64,000 nt of DNA, from the NCBI RefSeq assembly GCF_000348905.1, contig NZ_AOFT01000011.1:1-64000 (forward strand), given 5' to 3'. The stretch comes from Bhargavaea cecembensis DSE10 (GTDB lineage: Bacteria > Bacillota > Bacilli > Bacillales_A > Planococcaceae). The translations under genes and the position numbers were made by a program. Shown here piece after piece: positions 1 to 8,760 of this stretch. The notes under the pieces were generated by a model, which saw nothing but the letters and a program-made list of their open reading frames with translations, had not been told where the DNA came from and did not search any database. How positions within the stretch are numbered: the first letter of the stretch is position 1; each line of letters opens with the position of its first letter.

Positions 1-204
1 TTTCGGTATATCCGGCCCGATCTGCTTGGGATCCAACCCTGCCTCCAGGAAGATTTCATATGGCGTCTTACCTTCCTGATAGGCCTTCACGGCATTCAAT
101 TTGAATTCAGGCGCGTATTGTATAGTCTTATCCGTCACATGAAGGACGTTAGGATTGTCCTCGAGAAGTCGGCGAATGGATTCATTAATCGGTTGGCGGC
201 TCAT
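1..204 (-). CDS. IS3-type transposase OrfA-like HTH protein, 3' part cut by window edge
   Basis: Sixty-eight codons are open from an ATG at 202-204 to the window edge, preceded by a GGAGGAG ribosome binding site at the usual distance. The peptide has the pattern of the small first protein of IS3/IS150-type elements: a 'NPNV' segment, then PEFKLNAVKAYQEGKTPYEIF, which is the start of the transposase helix-turn-helix. In this family OrfA binds the element ends, and a fused OrfAB made by frameshifting carries the DDE catalytic domain. The DDE part would lie to the left of the window. It belongs with the IS end at 264-312. Family assignment is from remembered motif pattern; the exact IS name is not known. 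Confidence 0.72.
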   Translation of the reverse strand, partial: MSRQPINESIRRLLEDNPNVLHVTDKTIQYAPEFKLNAVKAYQEGKTPYEIFLEAGLDPKQIGPDIPK

Positions 205-312
205 CAAAATCTCCTCCGTTCAACTTTGTGTTCAGTATAGCGGAGTTTTTGACCACGCAAAAACCCCGAACCGGGACTTTTTTAAAGTGTCCGTAGTTCG
301 GGGTTCAGTTCA
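1..312 (-). mobile_element. End of an IS3-type insertion sequence
   Basis: The OrfA-like gene is preceded by a promoter-proximal segment containing a long hairpin (CCCCGAAC 264-271 with GTTCGGGG 296-303). On the minus strand the outermost sequence begins TGAAC...CCCCGAAC, resembling IS150-group ends, which start with TG and fold in the same way. The element's left end is at 307 or 312; the two TG dinucleotides cannot be told apart without the other end. It lies only 28-33 bp beyond the katE stop codon, so the IS has landed just downstream of katE and transcription from katE runs into it. Confidence 0.6.
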
Positions 313-339
313 ATCCTGCGGACGGGGTGCCCTTTTCTA

Positions 340-2385
340 TCAGACCAGAACTCTCTCCCAGAAACGGTGGGCAGCGATGGCCTTCACAAATTCTTCCGTG
401 AATGCGCCGATGTCCGTTCCGGAGATGACTCCGGGTTTTCCTTCCAAGTGATTGACTTTCAGCCAACTGATCCCTTCGCCGGTCGCGCCAATCGGCTTAT
501 AGTGTGAAAAGGCCTCGTCGATAAAGTAGGCGGCATCTTTGTTGAACTTTTTATTCTGGCGGCTTCCCCTGATCATGTACACCGCGTCAAACATCACCGA
601 CTTTGCCGTCAGGAAGGTGTGCTGCGCCTTTAGCTGCACACCGTCTGTGCCCCTCACGGTCCCGATCCTCTCGCTGATGATTTCCGGCACTACCCCTGAT
701 GTCATCAGCTTTTCCAGCACATCATTCACTTCCGGGCCGTTGAATCCGTCCGTCAGGATCACAGCGACTCTGCGTGTTTCCGCCGATTTTGGCGTGTTTT
801 CCTGGCTGAGGGCCGGGGAAGATTTGGTGACGCCCGAACCGCCCTCTTCAGGAGGGGCTGCCCCGATATTCACTGCAAAGGCGGTCGCCAGCTCCACACT
901 TACATTGGCGAACATATCGACCACCTGCTGTCTGACCGACTGGCTTTTCACTTTCCCCAGCTCGAAGCTGAACGCCTCGATGATATGTGCTTTTTCATGG
1001 TTGGTCATGCTGTTCCAGAAAAGCGTGGCCTGAGAAAAGTGATCTTCGAAGCTCTCGCTGCGTGCCCGGACTTTGCGGCCTTCCACTTTTTCCTGATAGG
1101 TTGCATAGCCGCCTTTTTCCGGCGGAACAGGCGCAGGGGTATTGCCGGCCAGGGAGTTCCGGTGATAGCTCACTTTCCCGAGATTGATGGTCTGGCGGTG
1201 GTAGCCTTCCCGCTGGTTGTTATGGAACTGCACGACCGGCCGGTTGATCGGAATCTCATGGAAATTCGGCCCGCCAAGACGGATCAGTTGAGTATCCGTA
1301 TAAGAAAATAGTCGTCCCTGCAGCAGCGGGTCATTGGTGAAGTCGATTCCCGGCACGACATTGCCCACATGGAACGCAACCTGTTCCGTCTCGGCAAAGA
1401 AATTGTCCACATTCCGGTTCAGGGTCATTTTTCCGATGATGTTGACCGGAATGTCTTCTTCCGGCCAGATCTTGGTCGAATCCAGGATGTCGAACCCGAG
1501 ACTGAATTCGTCCTCTTCGGCAAGAATCTGAACGCCCAGTTCGTATTCCGGATAAAACCCTTGTTCGACCGCATTCCAGATGTCATTGCGGTGAAAGTCA
1601 GGATCGATGCCCATCAGTTTGTGGGCTTCATCCCACACGAGGGAGTGGGTTCCCAGTACAGGTTTCCAATGGAATTTCACAAAATGGGCTTTTCCCTCAT
1701 CATTAACAAACCGGAATGCATGGACACCGAACCCTTCCATCATCCGGAAGCTCCTCGGAATGGCCCTGTCTGACATGATCCACATGATCATATGGGCAGA
1801 TTCCTGGTTATTGGCGACAAAGTCCCAAAACGTATCATGGGCTGTAGAGGCTTGCGGGATATCATTGTCAGGCTCGGGTTTAAAGGAATGCACGACATCG
1901 GGGAATTTGATGGCATCCTGAATGAAGAAAACAGGGATGTTATTGGCAACCAGGTCATAGTTGCCTTCCTCCGTATAAAATTTAGTCGCAAACCCCCTGG
2001 CATCTCGGGCGGTGTCAGCAGAACCGCGGGATCCATTTACCGTAGAAAACCGGACAAATACGGGGGTCTTTTTCGAAGTGTCCTGCAGGAATTTTGCACT
2101 GGTATACTTCTTCATATTTTTATAAAGCTGGAACTCGCCATGCACGGCAAAACCGCGTGCGTGTACCACCCGTTCCGGAATCCGTTCGTGGTCAAAGTGC
2201 GTCAGTTTTTCCCGGAAATGAAAATCCTCCATGATTGTCGGGCCCCGGACTCCCGCTTTCAGGGAGAATTCATCTTCCGACATTTTCAGTCCCTGATTCG
2301 TCGTCAGTGCCTTGCCCTTGTCATCTACACGGAACGCTTTCAATTGCTCGTCTTTGCTGTTTTTCTCGTCTTGACGCTTATCCAT
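340..2385 (-). CDS. katE: Large-subunit monofunctional catalase
   Basis: Dismutates hydrogen peroxide to water and oxygen using heme, in the cytoplasm. The protein is 681 residues, the size of clade 2 catalases such as B. subtilis KatE. Visible residues: distal His about 75 ([10 protein letters not shown]), Asn about 149 (ANNIPVFF), and the proximal heme Tyr about 362 in RLFSYTDTQ. From about residue 535 there is a C-terminal flavodoxin/DJ-1-like domain that only the large-subunit clade carries; it has no nucleophilic cysteine. The start is ATG 2383-2385, preceded by AGGAGGGA eight bases upstream; a longer in-frame opening at 2406 lacks such a site. It is transcribed alone, with a possible sigma-B type promoter upstream and an IS end immediately downstream. 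Confidence 0.95.
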   Translation of the reverse strand: MDKRQDEKNSKDEQLKAFRVDDKGKALTTNQGLKMSEDEFSLKAGVRGPTIMEDFHFREKLTHFDHERIPERVVHARGFAVHGEFQLYKNMKKYTSAKFLQDTSKKTPVFVRFSTVNGSRGSADTARDARGFATKFYTEEGNYDLVANNIPVFFIQDAIKFPDVVHSFKPEPDNDIPQASTAHDTFWDFVANNQESAHMIMWIMSDRAIPRSFRMMEGFGVHAFRFVNDEGKAHFVKFHWKPVLGTHSLVWDEAHKLMGIDPDFHRNDIWNAVEQGFYPEYELGVQILAEEDEFSLGFDILDSTKIWPEEDIPVNIIGKMTLNRNVDNFFAETEQVAFHVGNVVPGIDFTNDPLLQGRLFSYTDTQLIRLGGPNFHEIPINRPVVQFHNNQREGYHRQTINLGKVSYHRNSLAGNTPAPVPPEKGGYATYQEKVEGRKVRARSESFEDHFSQATLFWNSMTNHEKAHIIEAFSFELGKVKSQSVRQQVVDMFANVSVELATAFAVNIGAAPPEEGGSGVTKSSPALSQENTPKSAETRRVAVILTDGFNGPEVNDVLEKLMTSGVVPEIISERIGTVRGTDGVQLKAQHTFLTAKSVMFDAVYMIRGSRQNKKFNKDAAYFIDEAFSHYKPIGATGEGISWLKVNHLEGKPGVISGTDIGAFTEEFVKAIAAHRFWERVLV

Positions 2386-2441
2386 AAGAAAATCCCTCCT
2401 CATCATTAAAAGATATGTGTCACCCCCGGCAATTATTGAAG

Positions 2442-2466
2442 ATTACCTGTGGGGGGGGCTTTAAAT
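2442..2466 (-). promoter_or_regulatory. Possible sigma-B-like promoter of katE
   Basis: On the minus strand ATTTAA (2466-2461), a 13-nt spacer and GGTAAT (2447-2442) resemble the general stress pattern GTTTAA-N12-14-GGGTAT. Homologous katE genes in Bacillus are sigma-B dependent. The match is imperfect, so this is a suggestion only. Confidence 0.3.
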
Positions 2467-2483
2467 GAGAGGAGGGAACACAT

Positions 2484-3659
2484 TCAGTTTTTTGCCGAAG
2501 GTTCATCCTGAAGCTGTCCAAGTGCCAGGTCTGCAAGTGCCCGGACGGCCATATCATCAGCAGGCGGGTTGTGAAGGCCGGCGCGGACGTTCCGGTAATA
2601 GCGCTGGAGCGGATTGGTCCGCTGCAGGCTTTTCGCGCCCGCGACCCGCATGGCTTTATCGACGATGGAGATGGCGGCGTTCGTGACGGTCGTTTTGGCG
2701 ACCGGCACTTCGTGGCCGAGATGAGGCCGTCGTGCCGGATCGTCATGAGCGTCGGCCACACTATAGAGCACGTGACGCGCCTGCGCCAGTTCCAGATCAA
2801 TCTCGCCGATCAGCTGGCGGACATTCGGCAGCTGGCTGATCGGGCCTTTGATGCTGTTGGGGGCGTGCTTTCCGGCAAAGTCCACGGCATAGTCCCGTGC
2901 CGCCTGGGCGATGCCGAGGTAGGCCGCCGGCATATGCAACAGCCAGCCGTCAAAAGCAGGCCCGCCCGGTTTCCGGAAGGGCAGTTCCACGAGTGCGCCT
3001 TCGTCCACCCGGACCTGTTCGAGCACGAGGTCGTGGCTGCCGGTGCCGCGCATGGAGACGACGTCCCAAGTCTCGTCGATCGACAGGCCATCCAGATCCC
3101 GGTGAAGCAGGAAAAACCCGACCCGTCCCTTGTCTTCCACCCAGGCGGAAGTGAGGAAGTAGGTGAGGGAGGGGGAACCGGTCGTGAACGACTTCCTGCC
3201 GCAGATCACATAGGAATTCCCGTCGCGCACGGCCACCGTGCCCGGCTTTCCTCCCCGGGAAGGGCTTCCGGTCGCCGCCTCACTCACTGCCCGGTTGACG
3301 AGTGCGCCACCCTTCAGTTCCTTTGCGAAAAACTCCAGCATCTCTGAGCTCCAGCTCCGCTGCTCGAAAATGCCGCCCGGCACGCCGAGGTTCCATCCGA
3401 CCGAAAGGGCGAGATTCTCGTCGAAGCGGGCGATTGTTTCCTGATAAAGGACCATGTCATGAACGCCTGCCCCGGCGCCTCCGAAATCCTCAGGCACGGC
3501 AAGCGCCGTATAGCCGGACGCTGCAAGCTGTTGGATCTGTGCGGAAGGGTACGCTCCTGCTTCATCACGTACCTGCGCATCCTCGGCAAACTCCCTGCCG
3601 AGCTCGGTCAGCCTGCCGACCCATTCTCTTTGCTGTTCTGTCCTGATGAATAACTCCAT
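2484..3659 (-). CDS. Acyl-CoA dehydrogenase family flavoprotein
   Basis: 391 residues, the usual length for the acyl-CoA dehydrogenase superfamily (FAD-dependent alpha,beta-dehydrogenation of acyl thioesters, or the related monooxygenases used in sulfur assimilation). The N-terminal helical domain (about 1-115) contains PEDFGGAGAG. A beta domain follows (FTTGSP near 160; MRGTGSHD near 205), then a C-terminal four-helix domain with the YRNVRAG-like segment near 360. The start ATG has AGGAGGG upstream. It follows the metI-yxjH-yxjG operon but is separated from it by a terminator, so it is probably transcribed separately. It resembles YdbM/SfnB-type members more than classic fatty-acid enzymes; the substrate cannot be told from sequence. 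Confidence 0.85.
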   Translation of the reverse strand: MELFIRTEQQREWVGRLTELGREFAEDAQVRDEAGAYPSAQIQQLAASGYTALAVPEDFGGAGAGVHDMVLYQETIARFDENLALSVGWNLGVPGGIFEQRSWSSEMLEFFAKELKGGALVNRAVSEAATGSPSRGGKPGTVAVRDGNSYVICGRKSFTTGSPSLTYFLTSAWVEDKGRVGFFLLHRDLDGLSIDETWDVVSMRGTGSHDLVLEQVRVDEGALVELPFRKPGGPAFDGWLLHMPAAYLGIAQAARDYAVDFAGKHAPNSIKGPISQLPNVRQLIGEIDLELAQARHVLYSVADAHDDPARRPHLGHEVPVAKTTVTNAAISIVDKAMRVAGAKSLQRTNPLQRYYRNVRAGLHNPPADDMAVRALADLALGQLQDEPSAKN

Positions 3660-3723
3660 CGTTCGCCCTCCTGCTGAATACTGATATTACTTAAAGTGTA
3701 CAGGACTAGTCGGGGATGAGTGA

Positions 3724-3764
3724 AATAAAACCTCCGCACACCGGAGTGTTCCGGCGGGCGGAGG
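3724..3764 (-). terminator. Rho-independent terminator after the second YxjG/H gene
   Basis: On the minus strand CCTCCGC (3764-3758) pairs with GCGGAGG (3737-3731), followed by TTTTATTTCA. It closes the S-box operon. Confidence 0.8.
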
Positions 3765-3781
3765 TTGGTGGATCTCATGTG

Positions 3782-4918
3782 TCAGTTGCCTGTTCCCCAG
3801 ATGTCTTCCGCGATTTTCACGACATGGCGGATCTTCGCCCATTGCTCGTCTTCCGTCAGGTTATTGCCTTCTTCTGTCGAAGCAAATCCGCATTGCGGGC
3901 TGAGCGCGAGCTGTTCAAGGGGAAGATATTCCGCAGCTTCACGGATTCGGGCCTTGATGGCCTCGGGATCCTCAAGTTCCGGATGCTTCGATGTGACCAG
4001 GCCGAGGACAACGGTAAGGTCAGGTCGGTTTACATATCGGAGCGGTTCAAATCCGCCCGAGCGCTCATCGTCAAACTCCAGGAAAAGGCCGTCGACGTCA
4101 AGGCCTCCGAAGATAACCTTGCCCGCATCTTCATAGCTGCCGCTTGTGAAGAAGGTCGAGCGGAAGTTGCCGCGGCAGATGTGCATCGTGACGAGCAGGT
4201 CGTCCGGACGGTCCGCGATTGAACCGTTGATTGCTTCTGCGAATTGATGAATCAGCTGATCAGGATCGGAACCCTCTTTGCGGAGCTTGTCGCGTTCATC
4301 TTCCGTGAAGAACGACGTCCAGGCGGTGTCATCAATCTGCAGATATCTGCAGCCGGCATCATACAGGTCTCGGATCAGCGCATGGTAAGCCGGGATGACG
4401 TCGCGGTAGACCTCTTCTTTCTTTTCATAAAGATCCGTTTCCAGTGCCGCACGGCCAAAAACAAGGTTCGGGCTCGGGATGGTGAACTTCACGGTTGTCT
4501 CGCCGCCGGCAATTTCCTTCAGTTTCTTAAAGTGGTCAATGAACGGATGGCTGCCGCTGTAGCCGATTTTTCCCGTTACTTTGATGCCGACGGGACGTAC
4601 TTCAACGCCCGTGAACTTGCGCGTGCCGTTTTCGACCTCGCGGAATTCAATGCCGTCGAGTCCGGCGAGAAAGTCCAGGTGCCACCAGCTCCGGCGGAAT
4701 TCGCCGTCCGTGACGCCGAGGATGCCGTTCGCTTTCTGGGCTTCGACGAGGCGGCGGATCTCTTCGTCTTCGAGTCGGGTCAGTTCATCGCGGGTGATGG
4801 TTCCTTGCTGAAACTTTGCGCGGGCTTCCTTCAGAGCCGCGGGGCGGAGAAAGCTGCCGACGTGATCAGCACGGAATGGGGCGCGGATTTTTTTCTGTTC
4901 GTTGATGGATGTCGTCAT
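3782..4918 (-). CDS. yxjG: Cobalamin-independent methionine synthase-like protein (YxjG/YxjH type), copy 2
   Basis: 378 residues, equivalent to the catalytic C-terminal barrel of MetE without its N-terminal half. In YxjG/YxjH of B. subtilis the likely role is methyl transfer to homocysteine. Zinc-site residues are visible in MHICRGNF (His-x-Cys) and SPQCGFAST. The DHVGSFLRP start motif and the DGEFRR segment are conserved. The start is ATG 4916-4918 (MTTSINEQKK) with AGAAGGA upstream; an in-frame opening to 5074 overlaps the previous gene and has no such site. It lies 44 bp after a close paralogue, a tandem duplication, and shares its SAM riboswitch control. Which paralogue corresponds to YxjG and which to YxjH is arbitrary. 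Confidence 0.88.
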   Translation of the reverse strand: MTTSINEQKKIRAPFRADHVGSFLRPAALKEARAKFQQGTITRDELTRLEDEEIRRLVEAQKANGILGVTDGEFRRSWWHLDFLAGLDGIEFREVENGTRKFTGVEVRPVGIKVTGKIGYSGSHPFIDHFKKLKEIAGGETTVKFTIPSPNLVFGRAALETDLYEKKEEVYRDVIPAYHALIRDLYDAGCRYLQIDDTAWTSFFTEDERDKLRKEGSDPDQLIHQFAEAINGSIADRPDDLLVTMHICRGNFRSTFFTSGSYEDAGKVIFGGLDVDGLFLEFDDERSGGFEPLRYVNRPDLTVVLGLVTSKHPELEDPEAIKARIREAAEYLPLEQLALSPQCGFASTEEGNNLTEDEQWAKIRHVVKIAEDIWGTGN

Positions 4919-4962
4919 GATGAGTCCTTCTTTCTCTTCGGTGGTAGTTTCGGGGGGAGGGG

Positions 4963-6096
4963 TCATGCCTTGGGTCCCCAGACGTCTTCTGCAATCTTGG
5001 CCACATGCCGGACTTTCGCCCATTGCTCCTCCTCGGTGAGGATGTTTCCTTCCTCGGTCGAGGCGAACCCGCATTGCGGACTGAGGGCGAGCTGGCTGAG
5101 CGGCACATAAGTGGCAGCCTCGCGGATCCTCGCCTTGATCTGTTCTTCGTCTTCGAGCTCAGGGAACTTTGAAGTGACGAGCCCAAGTACGATCGTCAGG
5201 TCCGGACGGTTGACGAAGCGGAGGGGCTCAAAACCTCCGGAGCGCTCGTCGTCGAACTCGAGAAACAGGCCATCGACATTCAGTTTGCTGAAGATGACTT
5301 CGGATGCACCCTCATAGCTGCCGCTGGATGCATAGGAGGAACGGAAATTGCCCCGGCAGATGTGCATCGTCACGAGCAGGTCATCCGGGCGGCCATCAAT
5401 GACGCCGTTGATCGCTTCGGCAAACTTGTGGACAAGCCGGTCCGGATCAGAACCGAAGGCACGTGCAAGCGCACGGCTTTCTTCTGAGAAGAACAGCGAC
5501 CATGCCGTATCGTCAAGCTGCAGGTAGCGGCATCCGGCATCATACAGATCTTTGATGAATGCGCGATAAGCCGGGACGAGGTCTTCGTAGAAGTCTTCGC
5601 CATTTTTATAGAGGCCGGTCTCGATGCCGCTGTGGAAAAAGAGCATGTTCGGGCTCGGGATGGTGAACTTCACTTTTACGCTGTCGCCGGCAATCTCCTG
5701 TAGTTTGCGGAAGTGGTCCAGAAACGGGTGTTGGCCCGAGTAGCCGATCCTGCCGGTCACTTTATAGCCGTGCGCCTTTGTTTTGACGCCATTGAACGGG
5801 ATGCCCTCGCCGGTTTCAGTATACTCGATACCGTCCAGGCCGAGGAGGAAGTCCATATGCCACCAGGTACGGCGGAATTCTCCGTCCGTGACGGCGGTCA
5901 GGCCGTTTTCAATCTGTGCGCTGACAAGCTTTGCAATTTCATCATCTTCGACACGGGTCAGTTCCTCACGCGGGATCGAGCCGTCCTTGAACTGCTCACG
6001 TGCTTTTTTCAGGCGTTCGGGACGGAGGAAGCTGCCGACATGGTCGGCCTTGAACGGAGTGCGGACTTGTTTTGTTTCCGGTAGATTGGCGGTCAT
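4963..6096 (-). CDS. yxjH: Cobalamin-independent methionine synthase-like protein (YxjG/YxjH type), copy 1
   Basis: 377 residues, the single-barrel MetE-like family. Zinc ligands are expected at His 245 and Cys 247 (MHICRGNF) and Cys 342 (SPQCGFAST). KADHVGSFLRP at about 16-26 and DGEFRRTWWH at about 71-80 mark the substrate-binding end. The start ATG follows AGAGGA. It sits 34 bp after metI and 44 bp before a second copy, so all three are one transcription unit under the S-box. The neighbourhood supports homocysteine methylation or use of an alternative methyl donor; the donor is not evident. Confidence 0.88.
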   Translation of the reverse strand: MTANLPETKQVRTPFKADHVGSFLRPERLKKAREQFKDGSIPREELTRVEDDEIAKLVSAQIENGLTAVTDGEFRRTWWHMDFLLGLDGIEYTETGEGIPFNGVKTKAHGYKVTGRIGYSGQHPFLDHFRKLQEIAGDSVKVKFTIPSPNMLFFHSGIETGLYKNGEDFYEDLVPAYRAFIKDLYDAGCRYLQLDDTAWSLFFSEESRALARAFGSDPDRLVHKFAEAINGVIDGRPDDLLVTMHICRGNFRSSYASSGSYEGASEVIFSKLNVDGLFLEFDDERSGGFEPLRFVNRPDLTIVLGLVTSKFPELEDEEQIKARIREAATYVPLSQLALSPQCGFASTEEGNILTEEEQWAKVRHVAKIAEDVWGPKA

Positions 6097-6130
6097 CGGG
6101 ATTCCTCTTTTCGTTTGAGTTAGTTTTGAT

Positions 6131-7258
6131 TTAAACAGATGGCTGTCCGGCTTTTGCCAGGGCGATCCGGAATGCCTGTTTCAGGTCTTCGATGATGTCT
6201 TCTGCATCCTCGATGCCGACGGACAGCCGGAGGAGCGATTGGTCGATGCCGCGTCGTGTGCGTTCTTCGAGCGGGATATCCGCGTGGGTCTGTGTGGAAG
6301 GATACGTGATAAAACTTTCGACGCCCCCGAGGCTTTCCGCAAACAGGATCAGGTGCAGTGCTTCAAGAAGCGGAGCGACTATGCCCGGGTCTGCCGTCCG
6401 GAAAGAAAGCATCCCTCCGCGTCCGGGATAGAGAACCTGTGACACTGCCGGCTCCGTCTCCAGATAGGCGGCGATCTCACGGGCATTGGCTTCATGCTGC
6501 TTCATGCGGAGCGGAAGTGTCTTCAGCCCCCGGATCACAAGCCACGAGTCGAACGGGGAGAGAACCGCTCCTTCCGCGTTGTGGTGTGCAGCCAGCTGTT
6601 CGCAAAGCGTTTCTCCTTTTGCGACGACGAGCCCGGCCAGCACATCATTGTGGCCGCCGATGTACTTGGTCGCGCTGTGGATCACAATGTCTGCGCCAAG
6701 CGCAATCGGCTTTTGGAGGATCGGCGTGTAAAACGTGTTGTCCACAATCAGCAGGAGGCCGTGCTTTTTCGCGATTGTGGCATACGCTTCGATGTTGATT
6801 TCCTGCATCAGCGGGTTTGTCGGAGATTCGATGAAGAGGGCTTTTGTCGTCCCCGTGATGGCCTGTTCGACTTCATCGGGATTGCTGAACGTCCGGTAGT
6901 CGACAGGGATGCCGTACTGCTTCCGGTAATGTTCAAGCAGCCGATACGTCCCGCCGTACAGGTCTTCCGGCGCGAGGATGCCATCGCCCGGGCGGAAGAG
7001 GGACAGTACGAGCCCGATAGCCGCCATCCCGGAGCTGCAGGCAAATGCCGCGTCGCCCTCTTCCAGTTCCGCAAATCCTTCTTCGAGAAGAGAGCGGGTC
7101 GGATTCTTTGTGCGGGAGTAGTCAAAGCCGGTCGATTGTCCGAGCCCGGGATGACCGTAGGCGGTGGACAGATAGATCGGCGGATTCACTGCGCCTGTCC
7201 TGGGATCCGTCCTGTTACCCAACTGTGCCAGGAGAGTGGCAGTCTTTCTGGTAGTCAT
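6131..7258 (-). CDS. metI: Cystathionine gamma-synthase / O-acetylhomoserine thiolyase (MetI type)
   Basis: 375-residue PLP enzyme of the Cys/Met metabolism family, the step that turns an activated homoserine into cystathionine or homocysteine. The PLP lysine is K198 in SATKYIGGHND; other family motifs are SRTKNPTR near 48-55 and SSGMAAI near 75-81. The block PFDSWLVIRGLKTL is characteristic of MetI rather than of MetC lyases. The start is ATG 7256-7258 after AAAGGGTG; an in-frame extension to 7393 would run through the riboswitch terminator and is not coding. First gene of the operon, directly downstream of a SAM-I riboswitch, so it is expected to be switched off when S-adenosylmethionine is plentiful. 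Confidence 0.93.
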   Translation of the reverse strand: MTTRKTATLLAQLGNRTDPRTGAVNPPIYLSTAYGHPGLGQSTGFDYSRTKNPTRSLLEEGFAELEEGDAAFACSSGMAAIGLVLSLFRPGDGILAPEDLYGGTYRLLEHYRKQYGIPVDYRTFSNPDEVEQAITGTTKALFIESPTNPLMQEINIEAYATIAKKHGLLLIVDNTFYTPILQKPIALGADIVIHSATKYIGGHNDVLAGLVVAKGETLCEQLAAHHNAEGAVLSPFDSWLVIRGLKTLPLRMKQHEANAREIAAYLETEPAVSQVLYPGRGGMLSFRTADPGIVAPLLEALHLILFAESLGGVESFITYPSTQTHADIPLEERTRRGIDQSLLRLSVGIEDAEDIIEDLKQAFRIALAKAGQPSV

Positions 7259-7293
7259 GAGGCAGGCACCCTTTCGTTGATAAGATGGGAGGG

Positions 7294-7331
7294 AATGAGA
7301 AAAGAGCCCTCCAAAATAAGAAGAGGGCTCT
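7294..7331 (-). terminator. Terminator of the SAM riboswitch expression platform
   Basis: On the minus strand AGAGCCCTC (7331-7323) pairs with GAGGGCTCT (7311-7303), followed by TTTCTCATT. It lies between the S-box aptamer and metI, the place where SAM binding forces termination. Confidence 0.88.
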
Positions 7332-7351
7332 GTGGATGCACAGATGGTCTT

Positions 7352-7454
7352 CTTATCTTCCGGAACCTTTTCAGGATCCGCTGGAAGTAGCACCTTTGCC
7401 GATGGCAGGTTGCTGAGACATCACAGGGCCAGTCCCTCCGTCTCTCTGGATAAG
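7352..7454 (-). promoter_or_regulatory. SAM-I riboswitch (S-box) upstream of metI
   Basis: Read on the minus strand the segment opens with CTTATCCAGAGAGACGGAGG and closes with AGATAAG, which pair as P1. Conserved blocks are GGAGGGACTGGCCC, then CAGCAACC, then GGTGCTACTTCC. This is the full S-box consensus in order. In the family SAM binding stabilises the aptamer and lets the downstream hairpin terminate transcription. It controls metI and the two YxjG/YxjH genes. No convincing -35/-10 pair was picked upstream, although the 215 bp to the divergent gene at 7670 is AT-rich enough to hold promoters both ways. Confidence 0.96.
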
Positions 7455-7669
7455 AATTTCTGATTCAATTGTTTGAAAAATGATTACATTCACTGTAACA
7501 CTGTTTCAGGAAGACGGCAATCCCTATTTTTAAAAAGAAGATTGCAAGTATTTCCAGTGTGCCGGTGAGCAAGAAGAGGGATGAAACATGTCGAATCATG
7601 TAAGATAACTGAGGATAAGCCGGAACCATACAACCGGAAATACAGATCATCTGAAGGAGTGTTTTATCC

Positions 7670-8236
7670 ATGACCATCAAAGTCAAAGCAGTCATCGGGA
7701 GCACCAGCTCCACTTCCTATAACCTGAAAGTCGTTGAGTTCATGCGTCAACGATATGCTGACCGTCTGGAGATTATGCCGGTCTTCATCAATGCCCTCGA
7801 GCCGTATTCGACAGATGCTGAAAACAATCCGTCGGAAGACGTTCTCGACTTCAAGAAAGAAGTGGCAGATTCGGACGCGGTCCTCTTTGCCGTTCCGGAG
7901 TACAACTTCTCCATCCCGGGCCAGCTAAAGAACGCCATCGACTGGATGAGCCGCGTCGATCTCGTTCTGAACAACAAGCCGACTTTCATCATCGGTGCAT
8001 CGATGGGCGCGCTCGGCTCTGTCCGTGCCCAACAGCACCTGCGTGAAATCCTGTCGAACCCGAACCTTGCCCCGGCGATCCTGCCGCAAAACGAAGTGTA
8101 CATCGGTTCCGTCCACGAAAAACTGGATGAAGCGGGCAACATCACCGACGAAGCGACTGTCGCGTTCCTCGATCTGGTTGTCGACAACTTCATCAAGTTC
8201 TACGAGAAGGAAAAAGCAGCTGCAGCTGCCAACTGA
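7670..8236 (+). CDS. NAD(P)H-dependent FMN reductase (flavodoxin-like quinone/azo/chromate reductase family)
   Basis: 188 residues with the flavodoxin-like fold of the NADPH-dependent FMN reductase family. The N-terminal AVIGSTSSTSYNLK is the FMN phosphate loop, and PEYNFSIPGQLKNAIDWMSR at about 82-101 is the family's flavin isoalloxazine loop. Members transfer electrons from NAD(P)H to quinones, azo dyes, chromate or free flavin; the physiological substrate cannot be read from sequence. The start ATG follows GAAGGAG. The gene stands alone, divergent from the metI operon and closed by a strong terminator. The C-terminus ends in an alanine-rich tail (AAAAAN). Confidence 0.88.
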   Translation: MTIKVKAVIGSTSSTSYNLKVVEFMRQRYADRLEIMPVFINALEPYSTDAENNPSEDVLDFKKEVADSDAVLFAVPEYNFSIPGQLKNAIDWMSRVDLVLNNKPTFIIGASMGALGSVRAQQHLREILSNPNLAPAILPQNEVYIGSVHEKLDEAGNITDEATVAFLDLVVDNFIKFYEKEKAAAAAN

Positions 8237-8243
8237 CCGTACC

Positions 8244-8274
8244 GCCCATCCGGCATTGCCGGGTGGGCTTTTTT
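8244..8274 (+). terminator. Terminator after the FMN reductase
   Basis: GCCCATCCGGC (8244-8254), a 3-nt loop, GCCGGGTGGGC (8258-8268) and a run of six T. Confidence 0.9.
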
Positions 8275-8355
8275 GATGGGCATCGCGCCCTTGATTGCCT
8301 GTGTGCACTTGCGGGTAAACTCCAATTGAGAGATCAAACGGAAGGAGCAATCCCC

Positions 8356-8541
8356 ATGAGTGGAGACGACAAGAAAAAACGTACCGGCGAGGCAGAGAAG
8401 CAGGCGCTCGGCCCGGACGGGAAAAACGACTTCACCGGCATGCCGGACAAGCAGATGCCCGATTTTGAGCCCGACCAGAGCCCTGAGGGTCAGGTCGAAC
8501 AGGCAGAACAAAGCACCAGGCAGGACAAGGGCGGCAAATAA
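8356..8541 (+). CDS. Small hydrophilic hypothetical protein, 61 aa
   Basis: I do not recognise this protein. The ATG at 8356 has GAAGGAG upstream at normal spacing. The product is rich in Lys, Asp, Glu, Gln and Gly, with no hydrophobic segment, and is probably disordered. The first residues are MSGDDKKKRTGEAEKQALG and the tail is TRQDKGGK. A longer in-frame opening to 8263 lacks a ribosome binding site and overlaps the preceding terminator. A TAAACT -10-like hexamer lies upstream near 8316. Composition recalls small stress or spore-associated hydrophilic proteins, but there is no motif to prove this. Confidence 0.6.
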   Translation: MSGDDKKKRTGEAEKQALGPDGKNDFTGMPDKQMPDFEPDQSPEGQVEQAEQSTRQDKGGK

Positions 8542-8662
8542 CCCCATTCCTCGCGGGCCGCACGGCGATTGATACCGAGCGGCTTTTCTATGTGAGAGGC
8601 GAAACATTAAAGAGCACTGATAGATTCAAGACGAAACGCATTTCTGACCGCAAAAAAACGAA

Positions 8663-8702
8663 GGGCCTTCCCGACAGGGGGGCCCCTCAGACTGTAGACA
8701 AA
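8663..8702. repeat. Repeat copy A: hairpin flanked by an arm inverted relative to 9206-9249
   Basis: A GGGCC...GGCCC hairpin (8663-8685) is followed by TCAGACTGTAGACAAA (8687-8702). The latter is the reverse complement of the arm in copy B, whereas the hairpin itself is in the same orientation in both copies. Read on the minus strand the hairpin is followed by a T run (8652-8658 complement), so it can act as a terminator. Confidence 0.6.
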
Positions 8703-8760
8703 GTGAGTGGAATACTCCTTTGTCTGCAGTTTTTTCTATTCCTGAAAATCCTTCGGATTT

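Noticed and set aside
3782-6096. Full-length MetE split into two adjacent genes
   Set aside because: The two proteins are similar to each other along their whole length and both carry the catalytic zinc residues, so they are paralogues and not two halves.
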